Source: Aphrophora alni (lineage: Eukaryota > Arthropoda > Insecta > Hemiptera > Aphrophoridae). Taken from it: a stretch of 64,000 bases of DNA. Below the pieces are notes generated by a model. The model saw nothing but the letters and a program-made list of their open reading frames with translations, had not been told where the DNA came from and ran no database searches. The DNA lies in NCBI GenBank assembly GCA_963513935.1, contig OY740768.1:35648216-35712215 (forward strand), read 5' to 3'. Shown here in pieces: positions 1 to 11,714 of this stretch; positions within the stretch are counted from its first letter, which is position 1; every line of letters begins with the position of its first letter. The position numbers and the translations under genes are program-made.

Positions 1-1667
1 GCTAAACCTAATCGTCAAACTCAGGTACTTCCCTTTTTTTTATTGCACAATATCACAAACTCAAAAAGGACCACCAGAGGTTTTAAGTTAAAATTTGTGT
101 ATGCAAATCTATACTTTTATAAGATTCCATATAATTTTTTTTTTTTTAGATTATGTTATTTTTGGTTCTATTTTACCATATGAGAACAACAGATTATGAG
201 ATAGTAACTCCAAAAGTTGTTGGAATTCAAGAATTTTATGCCCTAAAAGCAAACAAAACTTAATAAAAAAATTAAATAGATATAATTGCAGTAAAATAAA
301 ATTTACTTAGAAATTTGTAAAATAATTTTGCGTTAGAAATTCGAACTTAAACTAACTTAAAAAGAAGCAAATCTATCTTCAGAAATTGCAGATGCGATAA
401 TTCAATTCATGTAGTGAGATTTTGTTTTTCCACAAAATCGGTGTTTAGAATCTGAATTATGGTTTAAGGAATTACAATTCTATAATTTCAACAATGTTTA
501 AAGAGTCATTATTTCCTAAACTGTTGTTGTAAATTTAAAAAAAGTACAAAGTATAAAATTAAATAAGAAAATTATTTTATATTGAATCTAGTAATACAAA
601 ACATTGGCTTAAATTTGAAAATTTTGTTTTACACTCTCTGTAAGAGCCGTTCTTTTGCGGTTTTCCTCAATTAGTAGCTTAATTCTTTTTATCTAACTGA
701 TATTCAAATTTGTTTAAAGTCTTCAATTACTTAAACACAATCAAAACAATAAATGAGTTTGATTACTCAAAGGAATTAATCGTTTTACTCCAAGAATATT
801 CAAATTGATAATTTTAAGAAATAAAAAGTACTTCAAGATTCCGTTCCTTAAAATCTAAATTAACCTCTTTTAAAATTGTATATCAGGAATATTTTGAAGG
901 AAGTATTTTCCTCTATAGTGAATCATATACAAACCATTTTGTTTGAAAATGGATGTTTTGTCACAAATATTTAATTACTGATCATAAAAACCCACGTAAT
1001 CAATAACAGTAATAGGTTTACCTTGATTCTTTGCATCATATAATCTTAATCAGGATACACGGTTTAGTCAGAGTAAGAGTGTAATAATCAGGATCTTACC
1101 TCAACTGTCCAATCATTTTGTGGGTTTTGTCTTTCAAAACACAATAAAATTAAAATAAATTAAATTTAAATTAAAAACATATTTAAAAAAATTGCTTAAG
1201 GTAATTGAAAATTTGAAATCATGTTGCATAAATGAAGATAGTTTGACGTAAAGAATTCATAGTAAAATCCTGAAAATCCATCAAAAATATAATAGATATA
1301 TTAGTTAATATTTTTTAGTCCAATATTTGTATAATCTGATTTTATAAAATAATAAGTTTAGTTTTGTTATAACATAATGAGATAAGCGTAGATTATATAT
1401 TTTAGCTAGCTAAATAGTACTAGTTAAAATAACATGTGTATCTCTTTACAAAACATAGGCATAATTATGGTCAACTAATTATTTAAAACAGTTTCAGAGA
1501 TTATTTAGTTATGTATAAACAGGCAACACCATTTACAGTATATATGGAACATTCATATTTCTCGTTTACAACAAATAATGCTCATGATAGATGAATTTAA
1601 GATAGAATTACACACAATATATTCATTGGGAAAAAAATTAGTATTGTATTTTAAAATAGATGTAACA
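1..1667. other. AT-rich non-coding stretch, nothing recognised
   Basis: Stop codons are dense in all six frames. No long repeat, tRNA-like fold or GC-rich island is visible. It looks like unconstrained intergenic or intronic DNA. Confidence 0.6.
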
Positions 1668-1910
1668 GCTTTTATGGGCGTACATGTAAACGGGAAGGGC
1701 GTGGCAATCCTGAGGGACGTAACTGGTTCAACAGTTTTTTACCTAGTCTTGGATTAGAACCCTCTTTTTATCTCTCCTATTAGGTTTCTTTTGACTAACT
1801 CTTATCCTCTTCCGACCCTAAATCTATTAGAATATTTGAGGTTTGAGTGACTTTATTGTATATTCTATTCCTTATTTCTTAAGGCGTAAGGTGACCGAGA
1901 GGGTTTTCGA
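1668..1910 (-). repeat. Dispersed short repeat, copy A (possible SINE-like family)
   Basis: Read on the minus strand this copy matches segments at 11715-11945 and 23090-23350 in the same order: a head around CTCTCGGTCA, a middle block near TCTAATAG, then GAAGAGGATAAGAGTTAGTC, AATAGGAGAGAT, a GGTTCTAATCC block and a GGATTGCCACG block near the 3' end. TAGTCAAAAG fits the pol III A-box consensus, and GTTCTAATC differs from the B-box consensus at one position. The two lie roughly 36 nt apart, the usual tRNA spacing, so a tRNA-derived SINE is possible. Against this, conserved sequence extends well upstream of the A-box, which is unusual. It could instead be the end of a larger transposon. Family membership is seen directly; the class is inferred. 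Confidence 0.7.
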
Positions 1911-2309
1911 ATAGTTAAATAAAATAAAATAATACATGTTTTATATTGATAAACTCTAATACTCTACAAGGCTACACACATTTATTTATATACTCAACAT
2001 TTTTAAAAAGTAGCCTTCTTAAAAATTAATTATTTGGTTAATTGTTTTTAAATTGATATGAATCGATAATTCTTAATAATCAACGACTTATGTTAACTAA
2101 GACTTTTACAGTTTTTATCACACCGTGTCTTAAAAGTATTAACACTCCACGAGTATAATGATGTACTAATAACAACTCCCCGACCTCAAAAGGACAATCA
2201 GAAATGGAAGCTCCCCAAGTTTGTAAATCGATAGTTCATTTCCATAGTTAACAAACATGGTAAATTTGAAAAGTAAGAGACATACCGCATGTGTGTTTTA
2301 GAGAAAAAC

Positions 2310-3330
2310 CTAAAAATACTGTCCTAGTGCAGCTTGACAATGTACCAATCGCTTATAATAACCATTTATGACATTTGCAATATATTCTTCTGTCATCTGG
2401 TGTGTCTCTTTCGTTATTCGTTGCTGTAGTTATTCAATGTTAGGTGGTTTTGTAGCATAGACTTTACTCTTCAGAACTCCCCCAAAATAATTACCTATGG
2501 GCGAAAGATCCGGTGATCTTGGTGGCCACTCAATCTGGCCTCTCCTCTCGATCCATCTTTCGCAAAAGATGTTGTCTATAGTTCTCTTACATGTACGCCA
2601 TAATGAGGAGGGACTCCATCTTGTTGAAACTAGATATGCTGAAATTGCGGACCCAGTAATTCCGTTAATTCTGATATTACCCTAGTAACCAATAACTCTC
2701 TGTAAGTGTTGGGAATTGTTTCCCTCTATGAAGTATGAACCCACAAACCGCGCACAAAGCATGTCTGCCCAAACAACTACTCTATTCTTGATGTTGCGTA
2801 TGAGCCTTTATCATCCATCTAGAGACTGTATCTTGATACTAAATTGTGTCTGTTTACTGTATCATTGAGAAGGAAACTTGCCTCATGACTAAACAGAACC
2901 CAGCGTTGGAAAGTTTACATCCTGAAGACATTTGTTCGTTACAACTTCACTGTATTGGAGCCACCGGTCTGGATCGTCCTCATTTAGTTCTTGGAATAGT
3001 TGGATCTTAAATGGTTGATATTTGTTTTCGCACAGTACTTTATGGACGGAATCTTTACTACTATTGGCTGCATAATGTACTGCTTTTATTAAAGAACATT
3101 GAGGGTTTTAAACAAAAAAAACTGAAGTGTTTTAATGGACTGTTCTTCACTTGTTACTGATTTTGACCGTCCAGATCAATCATGAATATTTACAGAACCA
3201 GATCCATGAAAACGTCTTACTGTATATCCAACTGTTCCTTTGTTAATAATAACAATACTCTAATACTAATTCCACGATATAGTAACATACACCAAATTTC
3301 ACGATCCTATCTCAGCTATGTTTTGAATAA
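2310..3330 (-). pseudogene. Broken Tc1/mariner-superfamily transposase
   Basis: Decayed DDE/D transposase of a cut-and-paste DNA transposon, the enzyme that excises and inserts its own element. Conceptual translation of the minus strand across frameshifts gives, in order: a linker resembling the end of the DNA-binding domain (VRRFHGSGSVNIHD, near 3160-3230); ELNEDDPDRWLQYSEVVTN (about 2930-3010); FSHEASFLLNDTVNRHN (2840-2895); VVVWADMLC; VGSYFIEGN; FQQDGVPPHYGVHVREL (about 2580-2629); WPPRSPDLSPIGN (2490-2530); LKSKVYATKPPNIE; and a C-terminus ending in a natural stop at 2310-2312. The first catalytic Asp is His (codon 2885-2887), the second Asp is intact (2618-2620), and the third is Gly (2493-2495). 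There are several stops and frameshifts, so it cannot be active. About 41 codons separate catalytic residues two and three, unlike DD34D mariner and closer to a DD41D type. The N-terminus and the terminal inverted repeats could not be placed. Confidence 0.85.
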
Positions 3331-5530
3331 TTGCTTCTTTCAGATCTGATTTCATCTCTTACGATTTAAGGTATTTCTAGCCCCTTGATGTCTCCAATGA
3401 CCACGGTGGTTTTAAACTTACTAACAAGCTGCAGATTCACTCCGTCTCTCAAAAGGTTGCGAGGACGAAACTTTCTTAATCCGGCTGATAAACTCGATCA
3501 CGTTCATAATCACACTAAATCAATGCGATACGTGTCTGTAAAGGTAAAATCATAAACGAGGTGAAATTGTGCTTCTTTATCATGATGGAATAAAAACTTA
3601 TTATTAATTGTAAACTTCTATAAGTTTATTAAATACATAGTAGATTCTATGTTTGAAATTAGTCAACATGAGAAATCTCTTAGTTATGACAACAAATAAA
3701 TAGCAATGTAAAAAACAGCTGATTTTTTAATAAATCCCAATTACATGTGCGTACAATAAAGAGTTTTTCTTGGGAATTGGAAAAGAAATAACGAAACCAC
3801 AACTATTTAAAGTATTGACTAAAACTCTGTGCCTAACGACTTTCCATAGAGCCGAGCTCGATCATAGTAACAACATATCCTCCACTCATCATTTTCACTG
3901 ACAGGAATCTTCTTAAATATCCTTTATCAATGACAACTGGTTTTCATTCTATTACATTGATGCTTCATATTTCTGCTACATAAATCAAGACAGGTTGTAT
4001 TAATTACATGTGTAAGGACAAATGGAGGAATGTGCCGTTTTTCGTACACTAATATTCGAGTAAATGTATGTATGTACTTACGAACAAATAACAAATTTAT
4101 ATTTCTGCAATTTATATTAAAATTTAATCTCTCTGTTCTTAAAAATACAGCAAACTCTTATTGTGAGGAAGAGAATGTAATTTCTCAAACCTCTTCAGAT
4201 TTTAATAATACAAACTTGAGATGAACGTCTTCCAATTATTATTATTAAAATGAAATTATTCTTCTTTATCTCTAGACCGATCATGTTACAGTGCCTACAA
4301 AAGTCCAAATTCACTCAGTCAGTCTGAGCTCATAGAGAGGTTGATATTATAGGCTACTATAACCTTATAGAAATTTACGTAACAAACTATAAGCAGGTAA
4401 TTTTTCTTTCTGTATTCAGTGACTTTTCACTACTGTTTGTGGTCCTCTCTAATGATTCTAATCTAGGAGTGAAAGTAAAAATCTCCTCCAAATATGTATT
4501 TCTTACTTGGTTCCGAAATGTTTGTTTTCAAGGTAACAACTCAGAAGTATTATACACCACCGAGCTGCTCATAATATTTGTAGTTGTGATACAAATAGGT
4601 TTCTAAGTACCCTATAATGTACATTCCTATATCTATAATTAGTCTTTCTCATTGCAATCATCTTCTAAGAGTTCTAGGTGTCAGTTCTGTTGATGATGTT
4701 TGGTTTTATGACTCTTATTCTAATTTCATACACAAGTATATACTTTTTATGTATTATTTGTAAAGTGTTCTTTTCAAAATGAACATTAATTGGAAGATTT
4801 TATTATTTTTTTTAAAATTAATTCATGCACAGGTTCTAAATTGATCCCCCCCCCCCTAGAACAGTTTCAGTAGTTGTACATACAGTTGTGTATTGGTGAA
4901 TATTTTCGTCTCAATTTCCAATTAAACAAACAACGAATGAAATCAATCCTCTGCATATTTGTGCAATATTCGCAGTAAATATACCAATCTCTCATTTTTG
5001 ACTACCTGTTTATTAAATGCAAATAATTGTAAATAAATTAAATTCATCTCAAAATACCAAATTAATGCAAAATTTTAGAAATCACGTTCTTAACAAAACA
5101 TAATAAAGGTTACATTAGTTGATGATAAGACATACAGTTTTGTAAATGCTGAAAATAAAATTAAAAATTAAGTGTATAATGATTAGGTGATTACGAAATT
5201 ACATTTCCTAAAGGAATGAAGTGCTACTAAAAAAATAAAAATAATAAAACAACTACAGAAAATATACATATATTTACATATTGCGACAAAGTCGTGTGAC
5301 CGTCAAGTACCGACAAGTTCAGATTGTGTGGCTTGGTCGCTTTTAACTTGTGAAATTTTCACTAACATCAACCCTTAACATTTCTTCATTTTCAAATGTC
5401 CCCAACAGTAGGTGGCATTAAGTTATGTTGCAGATTTTTATTGTTAATGTACATGTTACAGTACTCAGTACTCAGATAATAAATGATGCAAAATCAAAAT
5501 ATACAGTATACTGAACATTACAATCCGCCT
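3331..5530. other. AT-rich stretch with a C11 run
   Basis: No coding or repeat family was recognised. The first 200-400 bp may be the 5' end of the transposon that carries the neighbouring transposase. An isolated run of eleven C residues at 4846-4856 is striking in DNA this AT-rich. Confidence 0.45.
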
Positions 5531-5539
5531 ATTTATTTG

Positions 5540-5830
5540 TTTAGAAGGAGATAGGAAGTCTCGTTCTCTAATTACCCGGTCACGATTTCGAATTATACCA
5601 GAGCAAAGGAAAAATGCAGTAGGAAAAATCCATTTTTCTCTTGTATTAATTTAACAAATCGCTTTCATCAGCCTGTGCGACTCGTCCCCTTGCTTGCTGG
5701 CATTCCGCTCAAAGTTTGGTTATTAGGCCCATATTTCAAGACGCTCCGTCGAGGATGCCTGCTGGAGCGCAATGAAAGCCTCCGTCGGTAGTTGCCAGTC
5801 TTACACATGATCAGGGCCGCTTGATTCACT
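5540..5830. promoter_or_regulatory. GC-elevated unique island, candidate conserved non-coding element
   Basis: About 290 bp of high-complexity sequence abruptly richer in GC than its flanks. It holds a direct repeat of CTCCGTCG (5744 and 5780) and a CGCTCC/GGAGCG inverted pair (5742-5747 and 5764-5769). A minus-strand frame stays open for about 65 codons but is Arg/Ser-rich, matches no family I know and lacks splice signals, so it is not called coding. The regulatory role is inference from composition. Confidence 0.35.
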
Positions 5831-6179
5831 GTATAATGTAACAAGTTTTTAAGCTATATTTTTTTCGTTTAAAAATTTGGGATTATAGTTCAGCACAATG
5901 AATACGTTGAGAGCAAAACTTCTGTTATAAATTAAATACAGATTAATAAATTAAACATCAACATTTCCATTTATATCTTGGGTAATCGCAGAGAAAATAT
6001 TTTGTGGTTCAAGAATACATTCTTGGTTTATAGTGAAGATTTAAATTAGACAACAATAGTTTAGTTGTTTTAAGTATCAGTAGTAAATCTGTTTTTGTTT
6101 TAAATCATGAACACAATTCTGTTGTGTACATTATTTGTATTAGTCTAAAAGATGAAACAATACTGCCTCTGTTCTAAAA

Positions 6180-6385
6180 TAATTAGCTCCTGGCCCTCAT
6201 AGACAGTCATTTTTTTCACCTGAAGCCTAACTGATCATACTTTTGAACTGCAAGTTACTTTTGCTGCACTTGCAATTTGAGAACAAAGCGTTATCCACCA
6301 TTGTGGTACCAGAGTAGACCAACTCGTCCTGCCCAAATTACATTAACATTGATGGCTGTAATTTGAACAAAGTTCAAATCAGTAC
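6180..6385. promoter_or_regulatory. Non-coding island with perfect IR3 palindrome
   Basis: High-complexity stretch ending in ATTTGAAC-AAA-GTTCAAAT (6361-6379), a perfect 8-bp inverted repeat with a 3-bp spacer, the architecture of a dimeric nuclear-receptor-type site. An AACAAAG word and an ATTGTGG word nearby resemble HMG-box (SOX/TCF) sites. Function is inferred from motif shape only. Confidence 0.35.
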
Positions 6386-7919
6386 AATCTGCATAAAAAT
6401 TTGATTCACAAATTCAACTCATTCGTTATAAAAAAAAAAAAAACTTTAATTTATATTTACAATAATTTTTCAATCTGTTATAGTTAGATTTTGTAAATAA
6501 TTTGTTTAACTTTCACACAACATACCACGGAAATTACTATATAAATTAATGATCGTTAATCGATTTTAAACTCGGTATAAATTTAAAATTTTTTTGGAAG
6601 ATCTGTTATATTTCTGGAAAGTAGAAAAAATAGTTTTCCTTAAATTAATATTTAACCAAACCATTCTATTGACCAAAGGTTTAATTGAATCTTCTGATAA
6701 ATATGTCGTACCTATTTTGTAAAACTAATTCAGTATCCTTTAAATATGCCAATTTTAATAGTTTTAACTCAATTTATGATAGGACTTTCACAATATATTA
6801 TTAATCTTTATATCCTTGTTTAGTGTCCCTTGTTTAATCTCAGTTATTCACTCATCACTCTTATTATTAGTAGTCAAATCTCCCAGATATATTTATTTTA
6901 TTATAATTTACCCTACAATGTAAGAATTGGGTTACATTTATTACATCGATGTCTATAATATAGATTATTTTTTGAGTTGAATCAATTAGATTTTTTAGAA
7001 ATTTATATATTTTTAATTGCTTTTGGAGGTTATTAGCTATTAAACTACCATTATATGACTCTATTAAACTTTTAGTTCAAATTTATATAAATACACACAT
7101 AGAGTAAAGTATAACTATTCTCTATTCCCTGAAAATATGATTCTAGTTTTTCGTTACTTTTTACAAGTCTAAGCGTTTTAATTTTTTTTATTTATTATTA
7201 ATGTGTTTGTACATATTATAAACAGAATTTTTTACTTTTTAATTAAAAATTATCTCCATTATATGACGCTACAGATTTGTGGAGTAAATGTGGAATAATT
7301 AACCTGAAATTATTTCAACGAGCTGAACCTTTTGTTTAAGATATCTTAGAAAAAGTACTAGAATTTCGGCAAATATTGTTGACTTTCTGACTTAGCCTTC
7401 CCAGTTCAATCTATAAGACAATGGTTTAATATATAAATTGTTGTAATATCCCATTTGAACATTGTGTATATCATTGACCGTTATAACAACATTATTTTAC
7501 CACCCTATCTATATTAAGTTGTAAAAAAAGAAAATTAAAAATCATAATTTAATTATAATTATAGTAATAATAGAACTATTTGACTTCCAAGGCGTGTAGA
7601 CGATAGACTAACTCCTTTTTTTTAAAGTTGAAAAATTTAGTTTTACTACTATTTTCTGTACCTAAAAAGGTATGTAAATGAATTTATAGTATATCAGATA
7701 TAATGAGCTACTTATATTGGAAAAATAATTCTTAATATATTACTGTAGTATAATACTGAATGGTATGAGTCACCAGGAAGGAGGAATTTTTCCCTGGACT
7801 TAGATGATTTAAAGTTACACTAGGGTTAGAAGCAGTTCTGTCACCATTCCATGTAGATTTTATTTATGAAAGTTCTATATGTATATAATATTTTTACAGA
7901 ATCTAATTGAATTACTCAA
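6386..7919. other. AT-rich stretch, nothing firm
   Basis: Mostly low-complexity A/T sequence. A slightly richer patch around 7755-7855 may be a transposon fragment but matches nothing I can name. Confidence 0.5.
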
Positions 7920-8380
7920 AGAAATGAAAACTCTTATTACTTTTAATGGCATTCTACAACTTCTACCGCTTCTCAGTATCCACATCTTTCCCAAATAATC
8001 ACTCCATTTGAAATCTTCTCCTAAATCTCCAACAGCGCAGTTTATGTTCTCCACGTAGGTCTAATCTTCTAACTGAAGCCCAACCAAGAACATTATTTGG
8101 CAGTTTTTCATTCTTTGTCTTATTCACATAACCAAACCACAATAACTGTTTTTTTATACTTCATTTGTGATCTCTATGTTCATATCTATTGGCTGCTAAA
8201 CATCCCAATCATGTCTTAAAAATGTCTCCTCTGCTACTTACAACATACCCCCTAAACCGTACACCTGTAAATTCTTGTCTCAGTATCTCTAGGAATGCTC
8301 CTATTCCATAATATATCGTTCAGAAAATTTATAAATTTCCTATATTTTTAAAGTTTATGTGTCATCAATACTTTATTTCA
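7920..8380 (-). pseudogene. Decayed C-terminal region of a non-LTR retrotransposon reverse transcriptase
   Basis: Minus-strand translation gives QLLWFGYVNKTKNEKLPN followed by VLGWASVRRLDLRGEHKLR, CWRFRRRFQME, a stop, then KDVDTEKR. This follows the pattern of the conserved LINE C-terminus in which an R-L-x-W-F-G-H-V block is followed by a basic RRRGRP-like linker and a W-x-D-x-V block. Upstream, IDMNIEITNEV fits the preceding D-x-x-R-N-E-x-I segment and is interrupted by stops. No catalytic YADD box is present, so only the 3' part survives. It is far more degraded than the LINE at 8780-9675 and on the other strand, so it is an independent, older insertion. The clade cannot be assigned with confidence. 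Confidence 0.65.
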
Positions 8381-8779
8381 GGCATAAAAGGTTCTTGCAT
8401 CTTCTTACCGTAACAAACATCCAAATTATCAATTTTCGAACTTTCCAAATATTCACTCTTTTTATTTTTTAATTTCAGACCAGCCCAACAATATTTTTAT
8501 AGAAAAGAAACTGTTTGAAAAGTCATCAATTTAAAAATTTGCAATATGTTTTCTTCCCTTCTATTTCTTCGTGTACAAGGCTACAAATAACATATTTTAA
8601 GTTTATTTTTTTCATTTTTGTTGCGCCTATTGTTTTATAAACCATAAAAAGACACAGATACGATCTGTATTAATATGTAAAAAATCAGTTTTATTATTTC
8701 TTTGACCATGTAATGTAAAGATATGTAAAAAAGTGTTTCATTTTTAATTATTTTCATTATATAGGCCTGTTATATTTAT

Positions 8780-9675
8780 CCCACTAGTATGTTTATGATG
8801 CTGGGACCGGTCTTGTATTTACTTTACACGAGAGATCTTCCAAATGACGAAGATGTTACAATAGCTACTTTTGCAGACGACACTGTAATACTAGCAACTG
8901 TGAAGAAAATTGAGGAAGCTGCAGGGAAGCTCCAGAGGGCCTCCATTGCGGTGAGAAGATGGACCCAGAAGTGGCGTATTGGTTTAAATGAGGCAATGTT
9001 AACTTTACCAACTTAAAGATTGATTATCATCCACCAATTTTAATCAATTCTGTACAAGTTCCCCATGTTAATACCGCGAAATACCTGGGAATGACTTTGG
9101 ACGTGAAATTGAAATGGAAGGAACACGTTAAAAAGAAAGTTCAAGAGTTAAAATTAAAATTCAGAAATATGTATTGGCTTCTGGGAATGAATTCCCAATT
9201 ATCAATCCATAACAAAATGATCATATACAACCAAGTCTTAAAGCCGGTGTGGACCTACGGAGTACAGCTATGGGGTTGTACAAAGAAGTCTAGCATAAAA
9301 AACATACAAAACATTCAAAATAAGGTGCTCCGATGTATTGTTGATGCACCATGGTATATAAGAAATGACAACTTGAATAGGGATTTGAAAATAGATACGG
9401 TTAGACAAGAAATAAAAAAGCAAGCAAGCAAGCAAAGACAACGCATTGAACAAAATGAGCATCCGGAGATACGGAGATTGATGGATACAACTTGTTTAAT
9501 TAGAAGACTGAAACGAATAAAAACCATTGAACTTAATGGAATTTAGACATTAAGGGAGTAATGACCAATGGGTTATTTTTTCTCAAAGTGTATATATTAT
9601 TAAATGTAAATTACTAGATGGGTTTGTACTCTGTTGTAGACTAATTAAAAAAAATTTAAAAAAATAATTTTAACG
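8780..9675 (+). mobile_element. 5'-truncated jockey-like non-LTR retrotransposon
   Basis: The element begins inside the reverse transcriptase (about 8780-8798), carries the whole C-terminal part of ORF2, and ends in an A-rich tail (about 9645-9667). Severe 5' truncation plus an A-rich 3' end is the hallmark of target-primed reverse transcription. TATATTTAT occurs at 8771-8779 and again at 9676-9684, just outside both ends, and could be the target-site duplication, though a 9-bp match in AT-rich DNA can be chance. Confidence 0.8.
8789..9546 (+). pseudogene. Jockey-like reverse transcriptase, 3' fragment with one frameshift
   Basis: The protein would copy the retrotransposon RNA into DNA at a nicked target site. 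About 250 codons remain. LGPVLYLLYTRDLP is the conserved block just before the catalytic box, and FADDT (8870-8884) carries the two catalytic Asp residues. VRRWTQKWRIGLNEA follows. A single frameshift near 8995-8998 moves the frame, after which the text continues through YLGMTLDVKLKWKEHV, LKPVWTYGVQLWGC, IQNIQNKVLRCIVDAPWYIRN to a stop at 9544-9546. The layout of the segment after the RT core is typical of insect jockey-clade elements. Fingers, palm start and the N-terminal endonuclease are missing, so it is dead. Only one frameshift over 750 bp points to a relatively young copy. Confidence 0.88.
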
Positions 9676-10614
9676 TATATTTATTAAATAGTTAGACTTC
9701 TGGGTAATAAAAACCCTGTACATGCTATAAAACAACAACAGTAAAAGTCGTTCACCTTACAGCTCTAATTTGGTTTACAACTTGTTTATAAATTTCTTTT
9801 TCCAAAAAGACATCTTATTAATAAAATTGAAGTTTCCAAATATGTACATCATCCAACATTTTAATAGATCTAATTTCTACATAAGTTTATTTGTATACAT
9901 TAATGTCAATCATACTAATTGTAATTCCATATAGATATTATTATTTTTTTAATATTCATATTCACTCCAGTTTATTCCAATGTAGTGTTTTAATGACATT
10001 ATAATCTCAAGAAAGTATTTCCCAACATAACTTGCACAAATATAGTTCAGGTATTACATTGCGAAATCCAGTAATTAGAGATTGCACTTTGTGTGCTAGA
10101 CCAACACGCCTATCTTGCAAGCCCTGAAGCTCTACTAGTTAATAGATTTAACGTACGGATCATACTGCATTTAAGTTTATTAGGTGTAGGTTTATTGTAA
10201 TGAAAACTAATATATTTTCATTTATATTTCTGAAGATTATATACTAATATATAACTTTTAACGAAACATCTTATATAATATAAATGCACTAATAAAGAAA
10301 CTATTAAAGGAAACGCACCCATAAACACTATTAAAGAAAGACGACAAAAGTATTTTATATTTTATTTTTGTATAATCTAAACGTAATATGTGATACATTT
10401 ATATTTATTACAATTTGACAGATATTAGAAGAGATTAAGAAATATTTTAGTAACATTAAATTCACTTCGTTGTATAAAATCATTACACAAGCGTATATCA
10501 GTTGTTTGAGAGTATTGACATATGCACGATTATCTTTTAGAGACCATATTGTAATATGTAATAAACAAGACAGCAATGGTTCTAGCAAAATGGTTATCGT
10601 GTTTCTAGAAAAAA
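9676..10614. other. AT-rich stretch, nothing recognised
   Basis: Short spurious frames only. The flank may contain the right-hand target-site duplication of the preceding LINE. Confidence 0.5.
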
Positions 10615-11310
10615 TTATACAGAATTACTCCTGCTCGAAGTAAGGCAGGAGATACTGCTGGCCTCAGTTGGGACGCCGGTGTTATGTTGGAGGAGATATC
10701 TGGACGAAAGAATTGCTTGCTTATAGGAGGACAATGGGTTCAGTTAACGGGTGAGTGCAATGAGAATGGAGTGTATTACCCAAACTGTTTTAGATGATGT
10801 GATAATGGTTATTTGTTGTAAGTATCCTGTCCATCGACATCTTGGCAGAGGAGAGGCTCAAACTATTGGATTGGAATGATGCAACAAAGAGTCTTAGAAG
10901 AGAACTTTAGGTGAACCATTATTACGGCTGGATGGGTTTTGATCTGAAACCATTATTTATACATTTAAACAGGAGGAATGTATGGACTGTACACATTCCC
11001 GTAGAGTATTAGAGGACTGAACGTATCTTTTTTCACCGTCTCAGTTTTGATGTGCTTTGCCAAAGTTTACAGATTATTTAAGGAGGAACTCATTCACCAA
11101 AAAAAATCGTGATATGTTGAATCAGCAGAAGGTTGACTTGCTGCTGAATTGGTGAATAACGTTAAATGAATAGAACATGACAACAGATGAGACAGCTAAA
11201 ACAATAGGACGAACTTCTAATACTTCTAGACAAAAAGCGATGACTTTTCCATACGTAAAACCTTGCAGTAGTTCGACGGGGGTCTAAAGGTAATAATTGT
11301 GATAGACGGT
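10615..11310 (+). other. Possible dead DNA transposon (weak, PIF/Harbinger-like hint)
   Basis: About 700 bp of less AT-rich sequence with the texture of decayed coding DNA. In one plus frame NRRNVWTVHIPVEY is followed after a stop by RTERIFFHRLSFDVLCQSL (about 10970-11070). This resembles the start of PIF/Harbinger transposases, where an R-x-x-W-V-H-P segment precedes a R-F-x-x-Y-F-R-M-S-x-x-x-F-D segment. No DDE residues were recovered. The match is short and could be chance. Confidence 0.22.
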
Positions 11311-11714
11311 GTTTTTAGTGAGTATGCCTATGCTCTCTGCCATGGAGAGTCTTACACTATGATAAAATGTTTCTCTTCTTGGTGCCTATAAAATGTTTTC
11401 ATTTCACTTATAAAATGTACACATTTTCGCACGCGCGTTCACACACAAACATAGGTACACAAGGTAACGCAAATACATGAATTGTTACCATATGTCCTGT
11501 AGGCATGGTAGACATGCTAATAATGTTTGAATACTGCGTACAGTTCGCATGCTATTATATTAAATAATATTATTTAATTTGACTTGTCTCCGTTGCGTAA
11601 ATTCAAAATTATCGTAATCCTTTAACCAATAAGAGAACACTTAGCCTATCATGTTTCACATGCTTATCTCTCAGCTTGTGTGAGAAATATTTCAATTTCA
11701 ATTTTTTTCTTTTT
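11311..11714. other. Unannotated stretch
   Basis: Mixed-complexity sequence with a short CGCACGCGCG run and ACACAC word near 11430-11450. No feature is supported. Confidence 0.4.

Noticed and set aside
2497..2685. 62-codon plus-strand frame
   Set aside because: It is the antisense of the conserved transposase motifs read on the minus strand.
5655..5830. Minus-strand frame open for about 65 codons
   Set aside because: Arg/Ser-rich, no family match, no flanking splice sites.
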